Part shown: piece after piece, positions 45,755 through 55,890 of the stretch | Layout of the letters: every line of letters starts with the position of its first letter | How positions within the stretch are numbered: position 1 is the first letter of the stretch | Origin: Streptococcus mitis SK564 | GTDB taxonomy: Bacteria > Bacillota > Bacilli > Lactobacillales > Streptococcaceae | Assembly (NCBI RefSeq): GCF_000148525.1 | Contig: NZ_AEDU01000022.1 | Coordinates: forward strand, 85,049-149,048 | Reading direction: 5' to 3' | DNA length: 64,000 nucleotides | The notes under the pieces: model-generated | What the model saw: the letters and a program-made list of their open reading frames with translations, nothing else | The model's database searches: none | What the model was told of the DNA's origin: nothing | Program-made: the position numbers and the translations under genes

Positions 45755-46885
45755 ATGTTAGATTTGATTCAGACTAGACGAGATTTGCACCAGATTCCAG
45801 AGATTGGCTTGGAGGAGTTCAAGACTCAAGCTTATCTGTTGGATGTGATTGAGAAATTGACTGCGGGTAAGAATTTTGTCCAAGTTCGAACTTGGCGGAC
45901 AGGGATTTTGGTCTATTTGCAGGGAAGTCAGCCAGAGCGGACCATTGGTTGGCGGACAGATATTGATGGTCTGCCTATCGTCGAACAAACAGGACTTCCT
46001 TTCGCTTCTCAGCACCAAGGTCGCATGCATGCTTGTGGACATGATTTCCACATGACTATTGCTTTGGGCTGTCTTGAGCGAGCCCTTGAGGAGCAACCAA
46101 GGAACAATCTGCTCTTTCTGTTTCAACCTGCTGAAGAAAATGAAGCTGGTGGTATGCTCATGTATGAGGATGGTGCTTTTGGAGATTGGTTACCAGATCA
46201 ATTTTATGGCCTCCATGTTCGACCAGATTTGAAAGTCGGCCAGATTGCGACTAATACTCATACACTTTTTGCAGGAACTTGCGAGGTGAAGATCCGTTTC
46301 AAAGGCAAAGGTGGCCACGCAGCCTTTCCACATGAAGCTAATGACGCCTTGGTGGCTGCTAGTTACTTTGTGACCCAAGTACAGTCAGTGGTTAGCCGCA
46401 ATGTTAATCCAATCGAGGGAGCGGTGGTGACCTTTGGCGTTTTTCAAGCTGGAACAACCAACAATGTCATCACAGACACAGCCTTTTTGCATGGAACTAT
46501 TCGGGCCTTGACTCAGGACATGAGTCTCTTGGTTCAAAAGAGGGTCAAAACAGTTGCAGAAGGGGTTGCAGCTGCTTTTGATATGGAAGTCGAAGTGGAA
46601 CTCAAACAAGGTGGATACCTACCTGTTGAGAACAATCCAGCCTTGGCGCGTGAACTGATGAACTTCTTTGAAGAGAAAGACGGAATCGAGTTGATTGATA
46701 TCGAGCCTGCTATGACAGGTGAAGACTTTGGTTATCTCCTTTCAAAAGTTGATGGCGTTATGTTCTGGCTTGGTATAGATAGTCCCTATGCCCTTCATCA
46801 CCCTCAGATGAATCCTAAGGAAGAAGCATTAGCTATTGGGGTGGATGCGGTCTCTAGTTTCCTGAAAAAGAAGGCAGCAGAGTAG
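45755..46885 (+). CDS. N-acetyldiaminopimelate deacetylase (M20)
   Basis: A 376-residue M20 metallopeptidase: metal ligands in HACGHDFHM and PAEENEAGG, dimerisation domain in the middle, [10 protein letters not shown] near the end. It follows dapD and removes the acetyl group in lysine/DAP synthesis. Annotated as hippurate hydrolase in older pneumococcal records; the dapD context favours the DAP role. Confidence 0.93.
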   Translation: MLDLIQTRRDLHQIPEIGLEEFKTQAYLLDVIEKLTAGKNFVQVRTWRTGILVYLQGSQPERTIGWRTDIDGLPIVEQTGLPFASQHQGRMHACGHDFHMTIALGCLERALEEQPRNNLLFLFQPAEENEAGGMLMYEDGAFGDWLPDQFYGLHVRPDLKVGQIATNTHTLFAGTCEVKIRFKGKGGHAAFPHEANDALVAASYFVTQVQSVVSRNVNPIEGAVVTFGVFQAGTTNNVITDTAFLHGTIRALTQDMSLLVQKRVKTVAEGVAAAFDMEVEVELKQGGYLPVENNPALARELMNFFEEKDGIELIDIEPAMTGEDFGYLLSKVDGVMFWLGIDSPYALHHPQMNPKEEALAIGVDAVSSFLKKKAAE

Positions 46886-46896
46886 AGGGCTTGTCT

Positions 46897-47436
46897 ATGA
46901 AATCGGAATTACGCAAGCAAGTCTTGCACGAAATGAAGGCTTTAACTCGAGAGCAAAAACAGTTTATAGATCAAGCTTTAACAGAACGACTTTTACACCC
47001 TCCCTTTTATCAAGAAGCTAAGGTCATCGCAACCTATCTCTCTTTTCCTCATGAATTTCAAACGCAGGAACTGATTGAGCAGGCGCTGAAGGATGGCAAG
47101 AAGGTTCTGATACCTAAAACATATCCCAAGGGGCGCATGGACTTTGTGGTCTATGATCCGCAACAACTGGTTAAAACTTCCTTTGGCCTACTGGAACCAC
47201 AGGGAAATTTGGAAGTGATGGATGCCTCTCAGATTGATTTGATTCATGTTCCGGGGTTAGCTTTTACGACAAAGGGCTATCGGATTGGCTATGGTGGAGG
47301 TTATTATGACCGCTATCTGAAACATTTTCCTGGTCATACTTTGAGTACAGTTTATCCTTGTCAAATTCGGGACTTTAGCCCTGAAAATCATGATATTCCT
47401 GTTGAGGAGGTACTGATTGATGAAAGAAATCTTTGA
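46897..47436 (+). CDS. 5-formyltetrahydrofolate cyclo-ligase
   Basis: A 179-residue protein: N-terminal KSELRKQVLHEMKAL, C-terminal ATP/Mg motif GYGGGYYDRYL and GLAFTTKGYRIG. Converts 5-formyl-THF to 5,10-methenyl-THF. The start at 46897 is set by AGAGGG upstream. Eleven bases after the deacetylase; overlaps the rhomboid gene. Confidence 0.95.
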   Translation: MKSELRKQVLHEMKALTREQKQFIDQALTERLLHPPFYQEAKVIATYLSFPHEFQTQELIEQALKDGKKVLIPKTYPKGRMDFVVYDPQQLVKTSFGLLEPQGNLEVMDASQIDLIHVPGLAFTTKGYRIGYGGGYYDRYLKHFPGHTLSTVYPCQIRDFSPENHDIPVEEVLIDERNL

Positions 47437-48094
47437 TAGGCGTTACCCTGTGACGAGTTTCTTTCTCTTAGTGACGGCCTTGGTATTTCTACTAATGTTG
47501 GTGACCACAGGAGGAAACTTTTACAGGGCAGATACCCTATTTCAATTTGGAGCCATGTATGGGCCTGCCATTCGCCTCTTTCCAGAGCAGATTTGGCGTC
47601 TCTTCTCTGCCATTTTTATTCATATTGGGTGGGAGCATTTCATTGTCAATATGCTTTCGCTTTATTATCTTGGTAGGCAAGTAGAGGAAATTTTCGGTTC
47701 TAAGCAGTTTTTCTTTCTCTATCTCTTATCTGGAATGATGGGCAATCTCTTTGTTTTTGTATTTAGTCCCAAATCCTTAGCAGCAGGAGCCTCTACCTCT
47801 CTTTATGGGCTATTTGCCGCGATTATCATTCTTCGCTATGCAACTCGCAACCCCTATATCCAACAGCTAGGGCAATCTTATCTGACACTTTTTGTGGTTA
47901 ACATTATTGGAAGTGTTCTGATTCCAGGAATCAGTCTAGCAGGCCATATCGGTGGTGCAGTTGGTGGCGCATTTCTAGCAATTATCTTTCCAGTTCGAGG
48001 AGAAAGACGGATGTATAGCGCTAGTCAGAGACTGGTAGCATTAGTCTTGTTCGTAGTACTCGCAGTCTTGCTTCTCTACAAGGGAATGGGATGA
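47420..48094 (+). CDS. Rhomboid-family intramembrane serine protease
   Basis: A 224-residue protein with six TM segments: HIGWEHFIVNMLSLYYLG, catalytic Ser in GASTSLYGLFA and His in AGHIGGAVGG. The dyad is intact. Start ATG at 47420 with GAGGAGG 9 nt upstream, inside the end of the cyclo-ligase gene (overlap 17 bp). Cleaves membrane-anchored substrates; substrate unknown. Confidence 0.92.
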   Translation: MKEIFDRRYPVTSFFLLVTALVFLLMLVTTGGNFYRADTLFQFGAMYGPAIRLFPEQIWRLFSAIFIHIGWEHFIVNMLSLYYLGRQVEEIFGSKQFFFLYLLSGMMGNLFVFVFSPKSLAAGASTSLYGLFAAIIILRYATRNPYIQQLGQSYLTLFVVNIIGSVLIPGISLAGHIGGAVGGAFLAIIFPVRGERRMYSASQRLVALVLFVVLAVLLLYKGMG

Positions 48095-48108
48095 AAATTT
48101 ATGTAATG

Positions 48109-48144
48109 AAAAAAGATAAGGCATTTTTTGAACCTTATCTTTTT
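48109..48144. terminator. Bidirectional terminator between rhomboid gene and galU
   Basis: AAAAAGATAAGG (48110-48121) pairs with CCTTATCTTTTT (48133-48144). Confidence 0.88.
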
Positions 48145-48147
48145 ATT

Positions 48148-49047
48148 TTATTCCTTCTCAGCCAATTCTTTTCCCAGTTGGATGAGGTAATTTTTCAAGG
48201 CATCTTTGACTTGTGGGTGCTTGAGGGCGTAGTCAATAGATGTTTTCATAAATCCAAACTTATCCCCAACGTCGTAACGAGCTCCTGTAAATTCACGGGC
48301 AAAAACACGCTGTGTTTTATTGAGCGTATCAATCGCATCGGTAAGTTGGATTTCATTTCCAGCACCAGGAGCTTGCTTTTCGAGGATATCAAAAATTTCC
48401 GGTGTCAGAAGATAGCGACCGATGATTGCCAAATCACTTGGTGCATCTTCGGGAGCTGGTTTTTCTACGAAAGTTTCAACGCTATAGAGTCCATTACTTC
48501 CTTCGCCCTGAGGAGCGATAACCCCGTATGATGAAACGTCTTCATGTGGTACAGGCATGACAGCAATGGTTGATGCGTGTGTCTTTTCGTAATCATTCAT
48601 CAGTTGTTTTGTCAAAGGAACGGCATTCTCATTTGTGATGTCCATAAGGTCGTCACCCAGCATAACAACGAAGGGCTCATTCCCTACAAAAGCTTTGGCT
48701 TGTAAGACAGCATCTCCAAGACCACGAGGGTGAGTTTGGCGAATGAAATGGAGGCGCATACCAGTTGCTTCATCTACCAATTTTAACAAATCCGTTTTGC
48801 CTTTTTCCTTAAGGTTGTACTCAAGCTCAAAGTTTGAGTCAAAGTGATCCTCAATAGAACGTTTTGACTTACCAGTGACAACCAGAATATCTTCAATACC
48901 TGATTTAAGAGCTTCTTCTACGATAAACTGGATAGTTGGTTTGTCTACAATTGGCAACATTTCTTTGGCAAGGGCCTTGGTTGCCGGTAAAAATCGAGTC
49001 CCGAGTCCAGCGGCAGGGATGATTGCTTTTCTAACTTTTGATGACAT
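48148..49047 (-). CDS. galU: UTP-glucose-1-phosphate uridylyltransferase
   Basis: A 299-residue nucleotidyltransferase: [26 protein letters not shown] is the nucleotide and Mg binding start. It makes UDP-glucose for capsule, glycolipids and galactose use. Operon with gpsA, 21 bp upstream. Confidence 0.97.
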   Translation of the reverse strand: MSSKVRKAIIPAAGLGTRFLPATKALAKEMLPIVDKPTIQFIVEEALKSGIEDILVVTGKSKRSIEDHFDSNFELEYNLKEKGKTDLLKLVDEATGMRLHFIRQTHPRGLGDAVLQAKAFVGNEPFVVMLGDDLMDITNENAVPLTKQLMNDYEKTHASTIAVMPVPHEDVSSYGVIAPQGEGSNGLYSVETFVEKPAPEDAPSDLAIIGRYLLTPEIFDILEKQAPGAGNEIQLTDAIDTLNKTQRVFAREFTGARYDVGDKFGFMKTSIDYALKHPQVKDALKNYLIQLGKELAEKE

Positions 49048-49068
49048 AAGAATCCTTTCTTTAGAGGG

Positions 49069-50085
49069 TTAAGACCACTCATTTTCTGCTTTAAATTCAT
49101 TGTTCATGATGTCATAAATGGCATCTTTGATATTGGTTCCGTGGTAAATAACTTGGTAAATGGCTTGTGTAATCGGCATATAGACTCCAAGTTCTTGCGC
49201 TAGTTCATAGGCTGCTCGAGTCGTTGAAATTCCTTCAATCACCATGCCCATATTAGCTTCTATATCATCTAGGGATTCTCCTCGTCCGAGAGCATCTCCA
49301 GCTCTCCAGTTACGAGAGTGGATGGAGGTTCCCGTTACGATCAAATCTCCCACACCAGATAAGCCACTATAGGTCAATGGACTGGCCCCGAGTGCTACCC
49401 CTAGGCGAGTAATTTCTGCCAAGCCTCGAGCGATGATGGCTGCCTTGGCATTGTCACCAAATCCCAGACCATGTAAAGCTCCGGCACCGACAGCAATAAT
49501 ATTTTTAAGAGCACCAGCAGTTTCAACTCCAATAACATCCGTATTGGTATAAAGTCGGAAGTAGTGATTACTAAATAGCTCTTGAACGTATTGAGCTGTT
49601 TGTAAATCTTTAGAAGCAGCTGTTATTAAAGTCAGGTCACGCACAATGGTCTCTTCTGCATGACTAGGGCCTGAAACAACGACAATATCACTGCGGAGAT
49701 GTTCAGGAATTTCTTCTTCAAGGATGGTTGATAATCGTTTATGACTATCAGGCTCTAATCCCTTTGAAGCGTGCATGATGATAACCTTATGGTCTAAGAT
49801 TTTTGCAACTTGTTGGGCAACAAGTCGTGTCACTTTTGTTGGGACAACAAACAAAATCGCATCTACATCTTTTAATGCCTCTGCTAAGTCGGTGTAGGCA
49901 ATGATATTTTCGTCTAGAACGATATCTTTAAAGTAGTGTTTATTAGTATGGTGTGTATTAATTTCATTGATTTGCTCGGGAAGATTTCCCCAAATACGTA
50001 CCTCGTGTCCATTGTCATTTAAGACTTGTGAAAGGGCAGTTCCCCAAGAACCAGGCCCCAAGACGGTGACGGTTTGTTTTTCCAT
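49069..50085 (-). CDS. gpsA: Glycerol-3-phosphate dehydrogenase [NAD(P)+]
   Basis: A 338-residue enzyme with an N-terminal Rossmann motif [10 protein letters not shown], substrate-binding region [24 protein letters not shown] with the catalytic lysine. Makes sn-glycerol-3-phosphate for phospholipids. AAGGAGG ribosome binding site; first gene of gpsA-galU. Confidence 0.97.
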   Translation of the reverse strand: MEKQTVTVLGPGSWGTALSQVLNDNGHEVRIWGNLPEQINEINTHHTNKHYFKDIVLDENIIAYTDLAEALKDVDAILFVVPTKVTRLVAQQVAKILDHKVIIMHASKGLEPDSHKRLSTILEEEIPEHLRSDIVVVSGPSHAEETIVRDLTLITAASKDLQTAQYVQELFSNHYFRLYTNTDVIGVETAGALKNIIAVGAGALHGLGFGDNAKAAIIARGLAEITRLGVALGASPLTYSGLSGVGDLIVTGTSIHSRNWRAGDALGRGESLDDIEANMGMVIEGISTTRAAYELAQELGVYMPITQAIYQVIYHGTNIKDAIYDIMNNEFKAENEWS

Positions 50086-50189
50086 GATTTCCTCCTTAAT
50101 AGAGTCCTTTCCATTATTCTATCATATTCTAGAGGATTTTGCACTTGCATTGCTGGGGTGTGGTGGCTTTGTGACTTCAAAAATACACA

Positions 50190-50228
50190 AAAACCGAGGC
50201 TAAGTATTAAACTCTCAGTCTCGGTTTT
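50190..50228. terminator. Terminator between the small TM gene and gpsA
   Basis: AAAACCGAG (50190-50198) pairs with CTCGGTTTT (50220-50228), T runs on both strands. Confidence 0.8.
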
Positions 50229-50253
50229 GATATTCGTTATAATATAGTTAGGT

Positions 50254-50499
50254 TTATTTCAATTGATCTGTAATGTCTTTTGATAGCAACATTCCTAGAT
50301 GATACGTTTTATTGATGTAAGCAATGACATCATTGATATTTTCAGTCGTGTGAATTTTCTCTTTGATATCATTCTTAAATGTTTCATCCTTCAAAAGTTG
50401 TTCTTGGTAGAGTTTTTGCAGTCTCTCCTTCTCGTACTTATTGAGCAGAAAAAGGAATACCAAGCTAATTACAACGAGGATATAAGCATATTGGCTCAT
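50254..50499 (-). CDS. Small single-TM protein, hypothetical
   Basis: An 81-residue protein: N-terminal TM (YILVVISLVFLFLL), then a charged helical domain (NKYEKERLQKLYQEQLLKDETFKNDIKEKI). The start at 50499 has GGGAGA upstream. No family recognised. It lies after the palindrome array and before gpsA. Confidence 0.65.
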   Translation of the reverse strand: MSQYAYILVVISLVFLFLLNKYEKERLQKLYQEQLLKDETFKNDIKEKIHTTENINDVIAYINKTYHLGMLLSKDITDQLK

Positions 50500-50886
50500 A
50501 GGATATCTCCCTGTATGATAAAAAAATAGTAGTGAATAAATCGATTTAGTGGATCTAAAATAGCAGAACAAGCCAGCAAACCTTGATAAGGTTTTTGATA
50601 GACTGTCAGTGAAGCGATTAGGTAAATCGCCATAGTTACGACGTCATGGTCTCTAAATCGATTATATTTAGAGACCATGACTAGTGAAGCAGCTAGCTAG
50701 TCCGCATATAAGCGGCTAGCGTCTAACAATTAGGAACTTTAGTTCCAATAGCTTTAAGATTACGACGTTCTGGAACATAAATCGATAATATTTATGTTCC
50801 AGAACTAGTGAAGCGCCTAGCCAAATCCCTGATAGGATTTGGCGTTAGTTACTTAGATTGCTCCGCAATCAAGTAACTTTGGCGAT
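50500..50886. other. Gene-free stretch with palindrome array
   Basis: 387 bp with no gene. Most of it (50577-50886) is an array of hairpins described separately; the left part (50500-50576) is AT-rich with an AAATCGATTT palindrome. Confidence 0.7.
50577..50886. repeat. Array of modular palindromic repeats
   Basis: Two near-complete modules and one partial. Each full module has a long hairpin with perfect 16-bp arms and a 7-nt loop (50643-50658/50666-50681 loop CGATTAT; 50767-50782/50790-50805 loop CGATAAT), then TAGTGAAGC, then two further hairpins. Conserved lead-in TTACGAC precedes both long hairpins. The arms differ in sequence between modules but stay perfectly paired. The partial module (50577-50640) has the GTGAAGC and TTACGAC parts. 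Not a known family to me (not BOX, RUP or SPRITE by eye). Confidence 0.75.
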
Positions 50887-52578
50887 TTACATCTTCTCAG
50901 GCGCTTCTACTCCAAGCAAGCGAAGGGCCTCTTTGAGAACGACTGCGGTTGCGTAGCTGAGGGCTAGACGGCTGTCGCGCTCAGCATTTTCGTCTAGGAT
51001 ACGTGTATGTGCATAGTATTTGTTAAAGGCTTGAGCCAGGCTAATTGCAAATTTAGCAATGATAGAAGGTTCAAAGTTATCCGCCGCACGGTTGATAATA
51101 CGTGGGAAGTCTTGGATGAGTTTAATGATTTCCCAACTTTCAGCATCATTCAAGCTATAGTTGCCAGCTGTTTCTGGTTTGAAATCCGCTTTCCGTAAGA
51201 TAGATTGGATACGAGCGTAGGCGTATTGAACATAAGGTCCAGTTTCCCCTTCGAAGGATACCATAGCCTCTAGGTCGAAGTCGTATCCATTTGTACGGTC
51301 AGTCTTGAGGTCATAGAATTTAATGGCTCCAACTCCAACAGCATGCGCTACCTGGTCTTTGTTTTCAAGTTCAGGATTTTTAGCTTCGATTTGGGCCTTG
51401 GCACGGCTAACAGCCTCTGCAACTGTAGGCTCTAGCAAGATGACATTCCCTTTACGAGTAGAGAGTTTTTTCCCTTCTTTTGTAACCAAACCAAAAGGAA
51501 CGTGAGTAATGTCGCCACTCCAGTCGTAACCCATCTCTTGCAAGACAGCTTTGAGTTGTTTAAAGTGGGCAGATTGCTCTTGACCAACTACGTAGATAGA
51601 TTTAGCAAATTGGTATTCATTTTTACGGTAGAGGGCTGCAGCCAAGTCACGTGTGATATAGAGAGTTGCACCATCTGATTTCTTGATAAGGGCTGGATGT
51701 TCAATTCCATATTTCTCAAGATTCACAACTTGAGCACCTTCTGATTCAACAAGAAGGCCTTTTTTAGAAAGAATGTCTACAACTGCATCCATCTTATCGT
51801 TGTAGAAAGCTTCTCCGTTGTAGCTGTCAAATTCAACCTTCAGTTCATTGTAAAGGCGGTTAAATTCCACTAAACTTTCATCGCGGAACCATTGCCAAAG
51901 AGAGAGAGCTTTCTCGTCTCCATTTTCAAGTTTACGGAACCATTCGCGTGCTTCTTCATCCAAGCTAGGGTCATTTTCAGCTTCAGCGTTGATGCGGACA
52001 TAGAGTTTAAGAAGTTCATCGATTGGATGAGCTTTTACAGCTTCTTCGTTGCCCCATTTTTTGTAGGCAACAATCAACATCCCAAACTGTTTACCCCAGT
52101 CTCCCAAGTGGTTGACCTTGACTGTTTGATAACCGATTTTTTGGAAAATATGTGATAAGCTATCTCCGATGACAGTTGAGCGCAGGTGGCCAATAGAGAA
52201 TGGCTTAGCGATATTGGGACTAGACATATCGATAACAACATTTTCTTGTTTACCAATATTTTGATCAGCATAGTGTTCTTTTTCAGTGATAACAGCTTGC
52301 AATACTTGAGCAGAAATGGCAGATTTATCAAGGAAAAAGTTAACGTAAGGTCCTGTTGCAACAACCTTTTCAAAGGATTGGCTGTTAATTTTTTCAGCCA
52401 GTTCAGCCGCAATCATTTGAGGTGCTTTACGTTCGACTTTTGCAAGAGAAAAAGCAGGGAAAGCAATGTCTCCCATTTCTGAGTTTTTAGGGGTTTCCAG
52501 TAAATTTAAAATAGCCTCTTGGTCCAGGCTATCAATGACGCTAGCCAATTCGCTAGCAATCAATTCTTTTGTATTCAT
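50887..52578 (-). CDS. argS: Arginyl-tRNA synthetase
   Basis: A 563-residue class I synthetase with [17 protein letters not shown] (HIGH-type) and [11 protein letters not shown] (KMSK-type), plus C-terminal anticodon domain ending [10 protein letters not shown]. Charges tRNA-Arg. Divergent from argR with 135 bp between, which fits shared control. Confidence 0.98.
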   Translation of the reverse strand: MNTKELIASELASVIDSLDQEAILNLLETPKNSEMGDIAFPAFSLAKVERKAPQMIAAELAEKINSQSFEKVVATGPYVNFFLDKSAISAQVLQAVITEKEHYADQNIGKQENVVIDMSSPNIAKPFSIGHLRSTVIGDSLSHIFQKIGYQTVKVNHLGDWGKQFGMLIVAYKKWGNEEAVKAHPIDELLKLYVRINAEAENDPSLDEEAREWFRKLENGDEKALSLWQWFRDESLVEFNRLYNELKVEFDSYNGEAFYNDKMDAVVDILSKKGLLVESEGAQVVNLEKYGIEHPALIKKSDGATLYITRDLAAALYRKNEYQFAKSIYVVGQEQSAHFKQLKAVLQEMGYDWSGDITHVPFGLVTKEGKKLSTRKGNVILLEPTVAEAVSRAKAQIEAKNPELENKDQVAHAVGVGAIKFYDLKTDRTNGYDFDLEAMVSFEGETGPYVQYAYARIQSILRKADFKPETAGNYSLNDAESWEIIKLIQDFPRIINRAADNFEPSIIAKFAISLAQAFNKYYAHTRILDENAERDSRLALSYATAVVLKEALRLLGVEAPEKM

Positions 52579-52664
52579 TAAGAGCTCCTTTTTGGACTTT
52601 TCTACTATTTTATCACAATTTTAAAGAAAGAAGAAAAAATTTTTGAAATCTCCTATTTTTTTGG

Positions 52665-52713
52665 TATAATATAGTTATAAAAATAGTTATAAATATTCAC
52701 ATAAGAGGATTTT
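52665..52713 (+). promoter_or_regulatory. argR promoter
   Basis: Extended -10 TGGTATAAT (52662-52670) followed by AT-rich repeats TAGTTATAA (52672, 52684) and ATAAATATTCACAT (about 52690-52703), which resembles an ARG box and may be an autoregulatory site. Confidence 0.45.
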
Positions 52714-53160
52714 ATGAGAAAAAGAGATCGTCATCAGTTAATAAAAAAAATGATTACTGAGGAGAAATTAAGTACACAAAAAGAAATTCAAGATCGGTTG
52801 GAGGCGCACAATGTCTTTGTGACGCAGACAACCCTGTCTCGTGATTTGCGCGAAATCGGCTTGATCAAGGTCAAGAAAAATGATATGGTGTATTATGTAC
52901 TAGCAAATGAGACAGAAAAGATTGATTTGGTGGAATTTTTGTCTCATCATTTAGAAGGTGTTGCAAGAGCAGAGTTTACCTTGGTGCTTCATACCAAACT
53001 GGGAGAAGCCTCTGTTTTGGCAAATATTGTAGATGCAAACAAGGATGAATGGATTTTAGGAACAGTTGCTGGTGCCAATACCTTATTGGTCATTTGTCGA
53101 GACCAGCACGTTGCCAAACTCATGGAAGATCGTTTGCTAGATTTGATGAAAGATAAGTAA
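52714..53160 (+). CDS. argR: Arginine repressor ArgR
   Basis: A 148-residue ArgR/AhrC protein: N-terminal winged [22 protein letters not shown] and [22 protein letters not shown]-terminal arginine-binding oligomer domain with [15 protein letters not shown]. Divergent from argS. Confidence 0.95.
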   Translation: MRKRDRHQLIKKMITEEKLSTQKEIQDRLEAHNVFVTQTTLSRDLREIGLIKVKKNDMVYYVLANETEKIDLVEFLSHHLEGVARAEFTLVLHTKLGEASVLANIVDANKDEWILGTVAGANTLLVICRDQHVAKLMEDRLLDLMKDK

Positions 53161-53210
53161 GGTCTTGGGAGTTGCTCTCAAGACTTATTTTTGACAAGGA
53201 GAGACGGAAA

Positions 53211-55745
53211 ATGGCGACAGAAAAGCTATCACCCGGCATGCAACAGTATGTGGATATTAAAAAGCAATATCCAGATGCTTTTTTGCTCTTTCGGATGGGT
53301 GATTTTTATGAATTATTTTATGAGGATGCGGTCAATGCTGCGCAGATTCTGGAAATTTCCTTAACGAGTCGCAACAAGAATGCCGACAATCCGATTCCTA
53401 TGGCGGGTGTTCCCTATCATTCTGCCCAACAGTACATCGATGTCTTGATTGAGCAGGGCTATAAGGTAGCCATTGCAGAGCAGATGGAAGATCCTAAACA
53501 AGCAGTTGGGGTTGTGAAACGAGAGGTTGTTCAGGTCATTACGCCAGGGACAGTGGTCGATAGTAGTAAGCCGGACAGTCAGAACAATTTCTTGGTTGCC
53601 ATAGACCGTGAAGGTAATCAATTTGGCCTAGCTTATATGGACCTGGTGACGGGTGACTTTTATGTGACAGGTCTTTTGGATTTTACGCTGGTTTGTGGGG
53701 AAATCCGCAATCTCAAGGCGCGAGAAGTGGTGCTGGGTTATGACTTGTCTGAGGAAGAAGAACAAATCCTCAGTTGCCAGATGAATCTGGTGCTCTCTTA
53801 TGAAAAAGAAGGCTTTGAAGACCTTCATTTACTGGATTCACGATTGGCATCTGTGGAGAAAGCGGCATCTAGTAAATTGCTCCAGTATGTTCATCGAACT
53901 CAGATGAGGGAATTGAACCACCTCAAGCCTGTTATACGCTATGAAATCAAGGATTTCTTGCAGATGGATTATGCGACCAAGGCTAGTCTGGATTTGGTTG
54001 AGAATGCTCGTTCAGGAAAGAAGCAAGGTAGTCTTTTCTGGCTTTTGGATGAAACCAAAACAGCCATGGGTATGCGTCTCTTGCGTTCTTGGATTCATCG
54101 TCCTTTGATTGATAAGGAACGAATCGTCCAACGTCAAGAAGTGGTGCAGGTCTTTCTCGACCATTTCTTTGAGCGTAGTGATTTGACAGACAGTCTCAAG
54201 GGTGTTTATGATATCGAACGCTTGGCTAGTCGAGTTTCTTTTGGCAAAACCAATCCCAAGGATCTCTTGCAGTTGGCGACTACCTTATCCAGTGTGCCAC
54301 GGATTCGAGCGATTTTAGAGGGAATGGAGCAGTCTGCTCTGTCTTATCTTATCGAACAATTGGATAGAATCCCTGAGTTGGAGAGCTTGATTAGCGCAGC
54401 GATTGCTCCTGAAGCTCCTCATGTGATTACAGATGGAGGAATCATCCGGACTGGATTTGATGAGACTTTAGACAAGTACCGTCGCGTTCTCAGAGAAGGG
54501 ACTAGCTGGATTGCTGAGATTGAGGCTAAGGAGCGAGAAAATTCTGGTATCAGCACGCTCAAGATTGACTACAATAAGAAGGATGGCTACTATTTCCATG
54601 TGACCAATTCACAACTGGGGAATGTGCCAGCCCACTTTTTCCGCAAGGCGACGCTGAAAAACTCAGAACGTTTTGGAACCGAAGAATTAGCCCGTATCGA
54701 GGGAGATATGCTGGAGGCGCGTGAGAAGTCAGCTAATCTAGAGTACGAAATTTTTATGCGCATTCGTGAAGAGGTCAGCAAGTATATCCAGCGTTTGCAG
54801 GCTTTAGCTCAAGGAATTGCGACAGTTGATGTCTTGCAAAGTCTGGCGATTGTGGCTGAAACCCAGCATTTGATTCGACCAGAGTTTGGTGACGATTCAC
54901 AAATCGATATCCAGAAAGGGCGCCATGCTGTCGTTGAAAAGGTTATGGGGGCTCAGACCTATATTCCAAATACGATTCAGATGGCAGAAGATACCAGTAT
55001 TCAACTGATTACAGGGCCCAACATGAGCGGGAAGTCAACCTATATGCGTCAGTTAGCCATGACGGCGATAATGGCCCAGATGGGTTCCTATGTACCGGCA
55101 GAAAGCGCCCGTTTACCGATTTTTGATGCGATTTTTACCCGTATCGGAGCAGCAGATGACTTGGTTTCAGGCCAGTCAACCTTTATGGTGGAGATGATGG
55201 AGGCCAACAATGCCATTTCGCATGCGACCAAGAATTCTCTTATTCTCTTTGATGAATTGGGACGTGGAACTGCAACTTATGATGGGATGGCTCTTGCTCA
55301 GTCCATCATTGAATACATCCATGAACATATCGGAGCCAAGACCCTCTTTGCGACCCACTACCATGAGTTGACTAGTCTGGCGTCTAGCTTGGAACACTTG
55401 GTCAATGTCCACGTGGCAACCTTGGAGCAGGATGGACAGGTCACTTTCCTTCACAAGATTGAACCAGGGCCAGCTGATAAATCCTACGGTATCCATGTTG
55501 CTAAGATTGCCGGCTTGCCAGCAGACCTTTTAGCAAGGGCGGATAAGATTTTGACTCAGTTAGAGAGTCAAGGGACAGAAAGTCCTGCTCCCATGAGACA
55601 AACAAGTGCCGTCACAGAACAGATTTCTCTCTTTGATACGACTGAAGAACATCCTATCCTAGCAGAATTGTCTAAACTGGATGTTTACAATATGACACCT
55701 ATGCAGGCTATGAATGTCTTGGTCGAGTTAAAACAGAAACTATAA
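53211..55745 (+). CDS. mutS: DNA mismatch repair protein MutS (HexA)
   Basis: An 844-residue MutS: N-terminal mismatch-binding [10 protein letters not shown] (the Phe-x-Glu type motif), core and clamp, then ABC-type ATPase with [10 protein letters not shown], and a C-terminal helix-turn-helix. Called HexA in pneumococci. The start at 53211 follows AAGGAG and gives the pneumococcal length; the longer reading from 53172 is unlikely. Fifty bases after argR. Confidence 0.97.
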   Translation: MATEKLSPGMQQYVDIKKQYPDAFLLFRMGDFYELFYEDAVNAAQILEISLTSRNKNADNPIPMAGVPYHSAQQYIDVLIEQGYKVAIAEQMEDPKQAVGVVKREVVQVITPGTVVDSSKPDSQNNFLVAIDREGNQFGLAYMDLVTGDFYVTGLLDFTLVCGEIRNLKAREVVLGYDLSEEEEQILSCQMNLVLSYEKEGFEDLHLLDSRLASVEKAASSKLLQYVHRTQMRELNHLKPVIRYEIKDFLQMDYATKASLDLVENARSGKKQGSLFWLLDETKTAMGMRLLRSWIHRPLIDKERIVQRQEVVQVFLDHFFERSDLTDSLKGVYDIERLASRVSFGKTNPKDLLQLATTLSSVPRIRAILEGMEQSALSYLIEQLDRIPELESLISAAIAPEAPHVITDGGIIRTGFDETLDKYRRVLREGTSWIAEIEAKERENSGISTLKIDYNKKDGYYFHVTNSQLGNVPAHFFRKATLKNSERFGTEELARIEGDMLEAREKSANLEYEIFMRIREEVSKYIQRLQALAQGIATVDVLQSLAIVAETQHLIRPEFGDDSQIDIQKGRHAVVEKVMGAQTYIPNTIQMAEDTSIQLITGPNMSGKSTYMRQLAMTAIMAQMGSYVPAESARLPIFDAIFTRIGAADDLVSGQSTFMVEMMEANNAISHATKNSLILFDELGRGTATYDGMALAQSIIEYIHEHIGAKTLFATHYHELTSLASSLEHLVNVHVATLEQDGQVTFLHKIEPGPADKSYGIHVAKIAGLPADLLARADKILTQLESQGTESPAPMRQTSAVTEQISLFDTTEEHPILAELSKLDVYNMTPMQAMNVLVELKQKL

Positions 55746-55788
55746 AGAGAAAATTACTGGTCATTCTAGCTGTATCAAGGAGACTTCT

Positions 55789-55875
55789 TTGACAAGTTCC
55801 CACTTTTTTGCTAGAATAACATCACACAAACAGAATGAGAAGGAGCTGACGCATTGTCGCTCCCTTTTGTCTATT
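55789..55875 (+). promoter_or_regulatory. patA promoter and attenuator-like hairpin
   Basis: TTGACA (55789-55794), a 17-bp spacer and TAGAAT (55812-55817). Downstream, GGAGC-GAC (55842-55850) pairs with GTC-GCTCC (55856-55863), followed by CTTTTGTCTATTTTTT. This is an intrinsic terminator in the leader, just before the patA ribosome binding site. In pneumococci mutations in such a patA leader terminator cause overexpression. Confidence 0.75.
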
Positions 55876-55890
55876 TTTTAAGGAGAAAGT

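Noticed and set aside
48091..48531. 146-residue plus-strand ORF across the end of galU
   Set aside because: It is antisense to galU and spans the bidirectional terminator.
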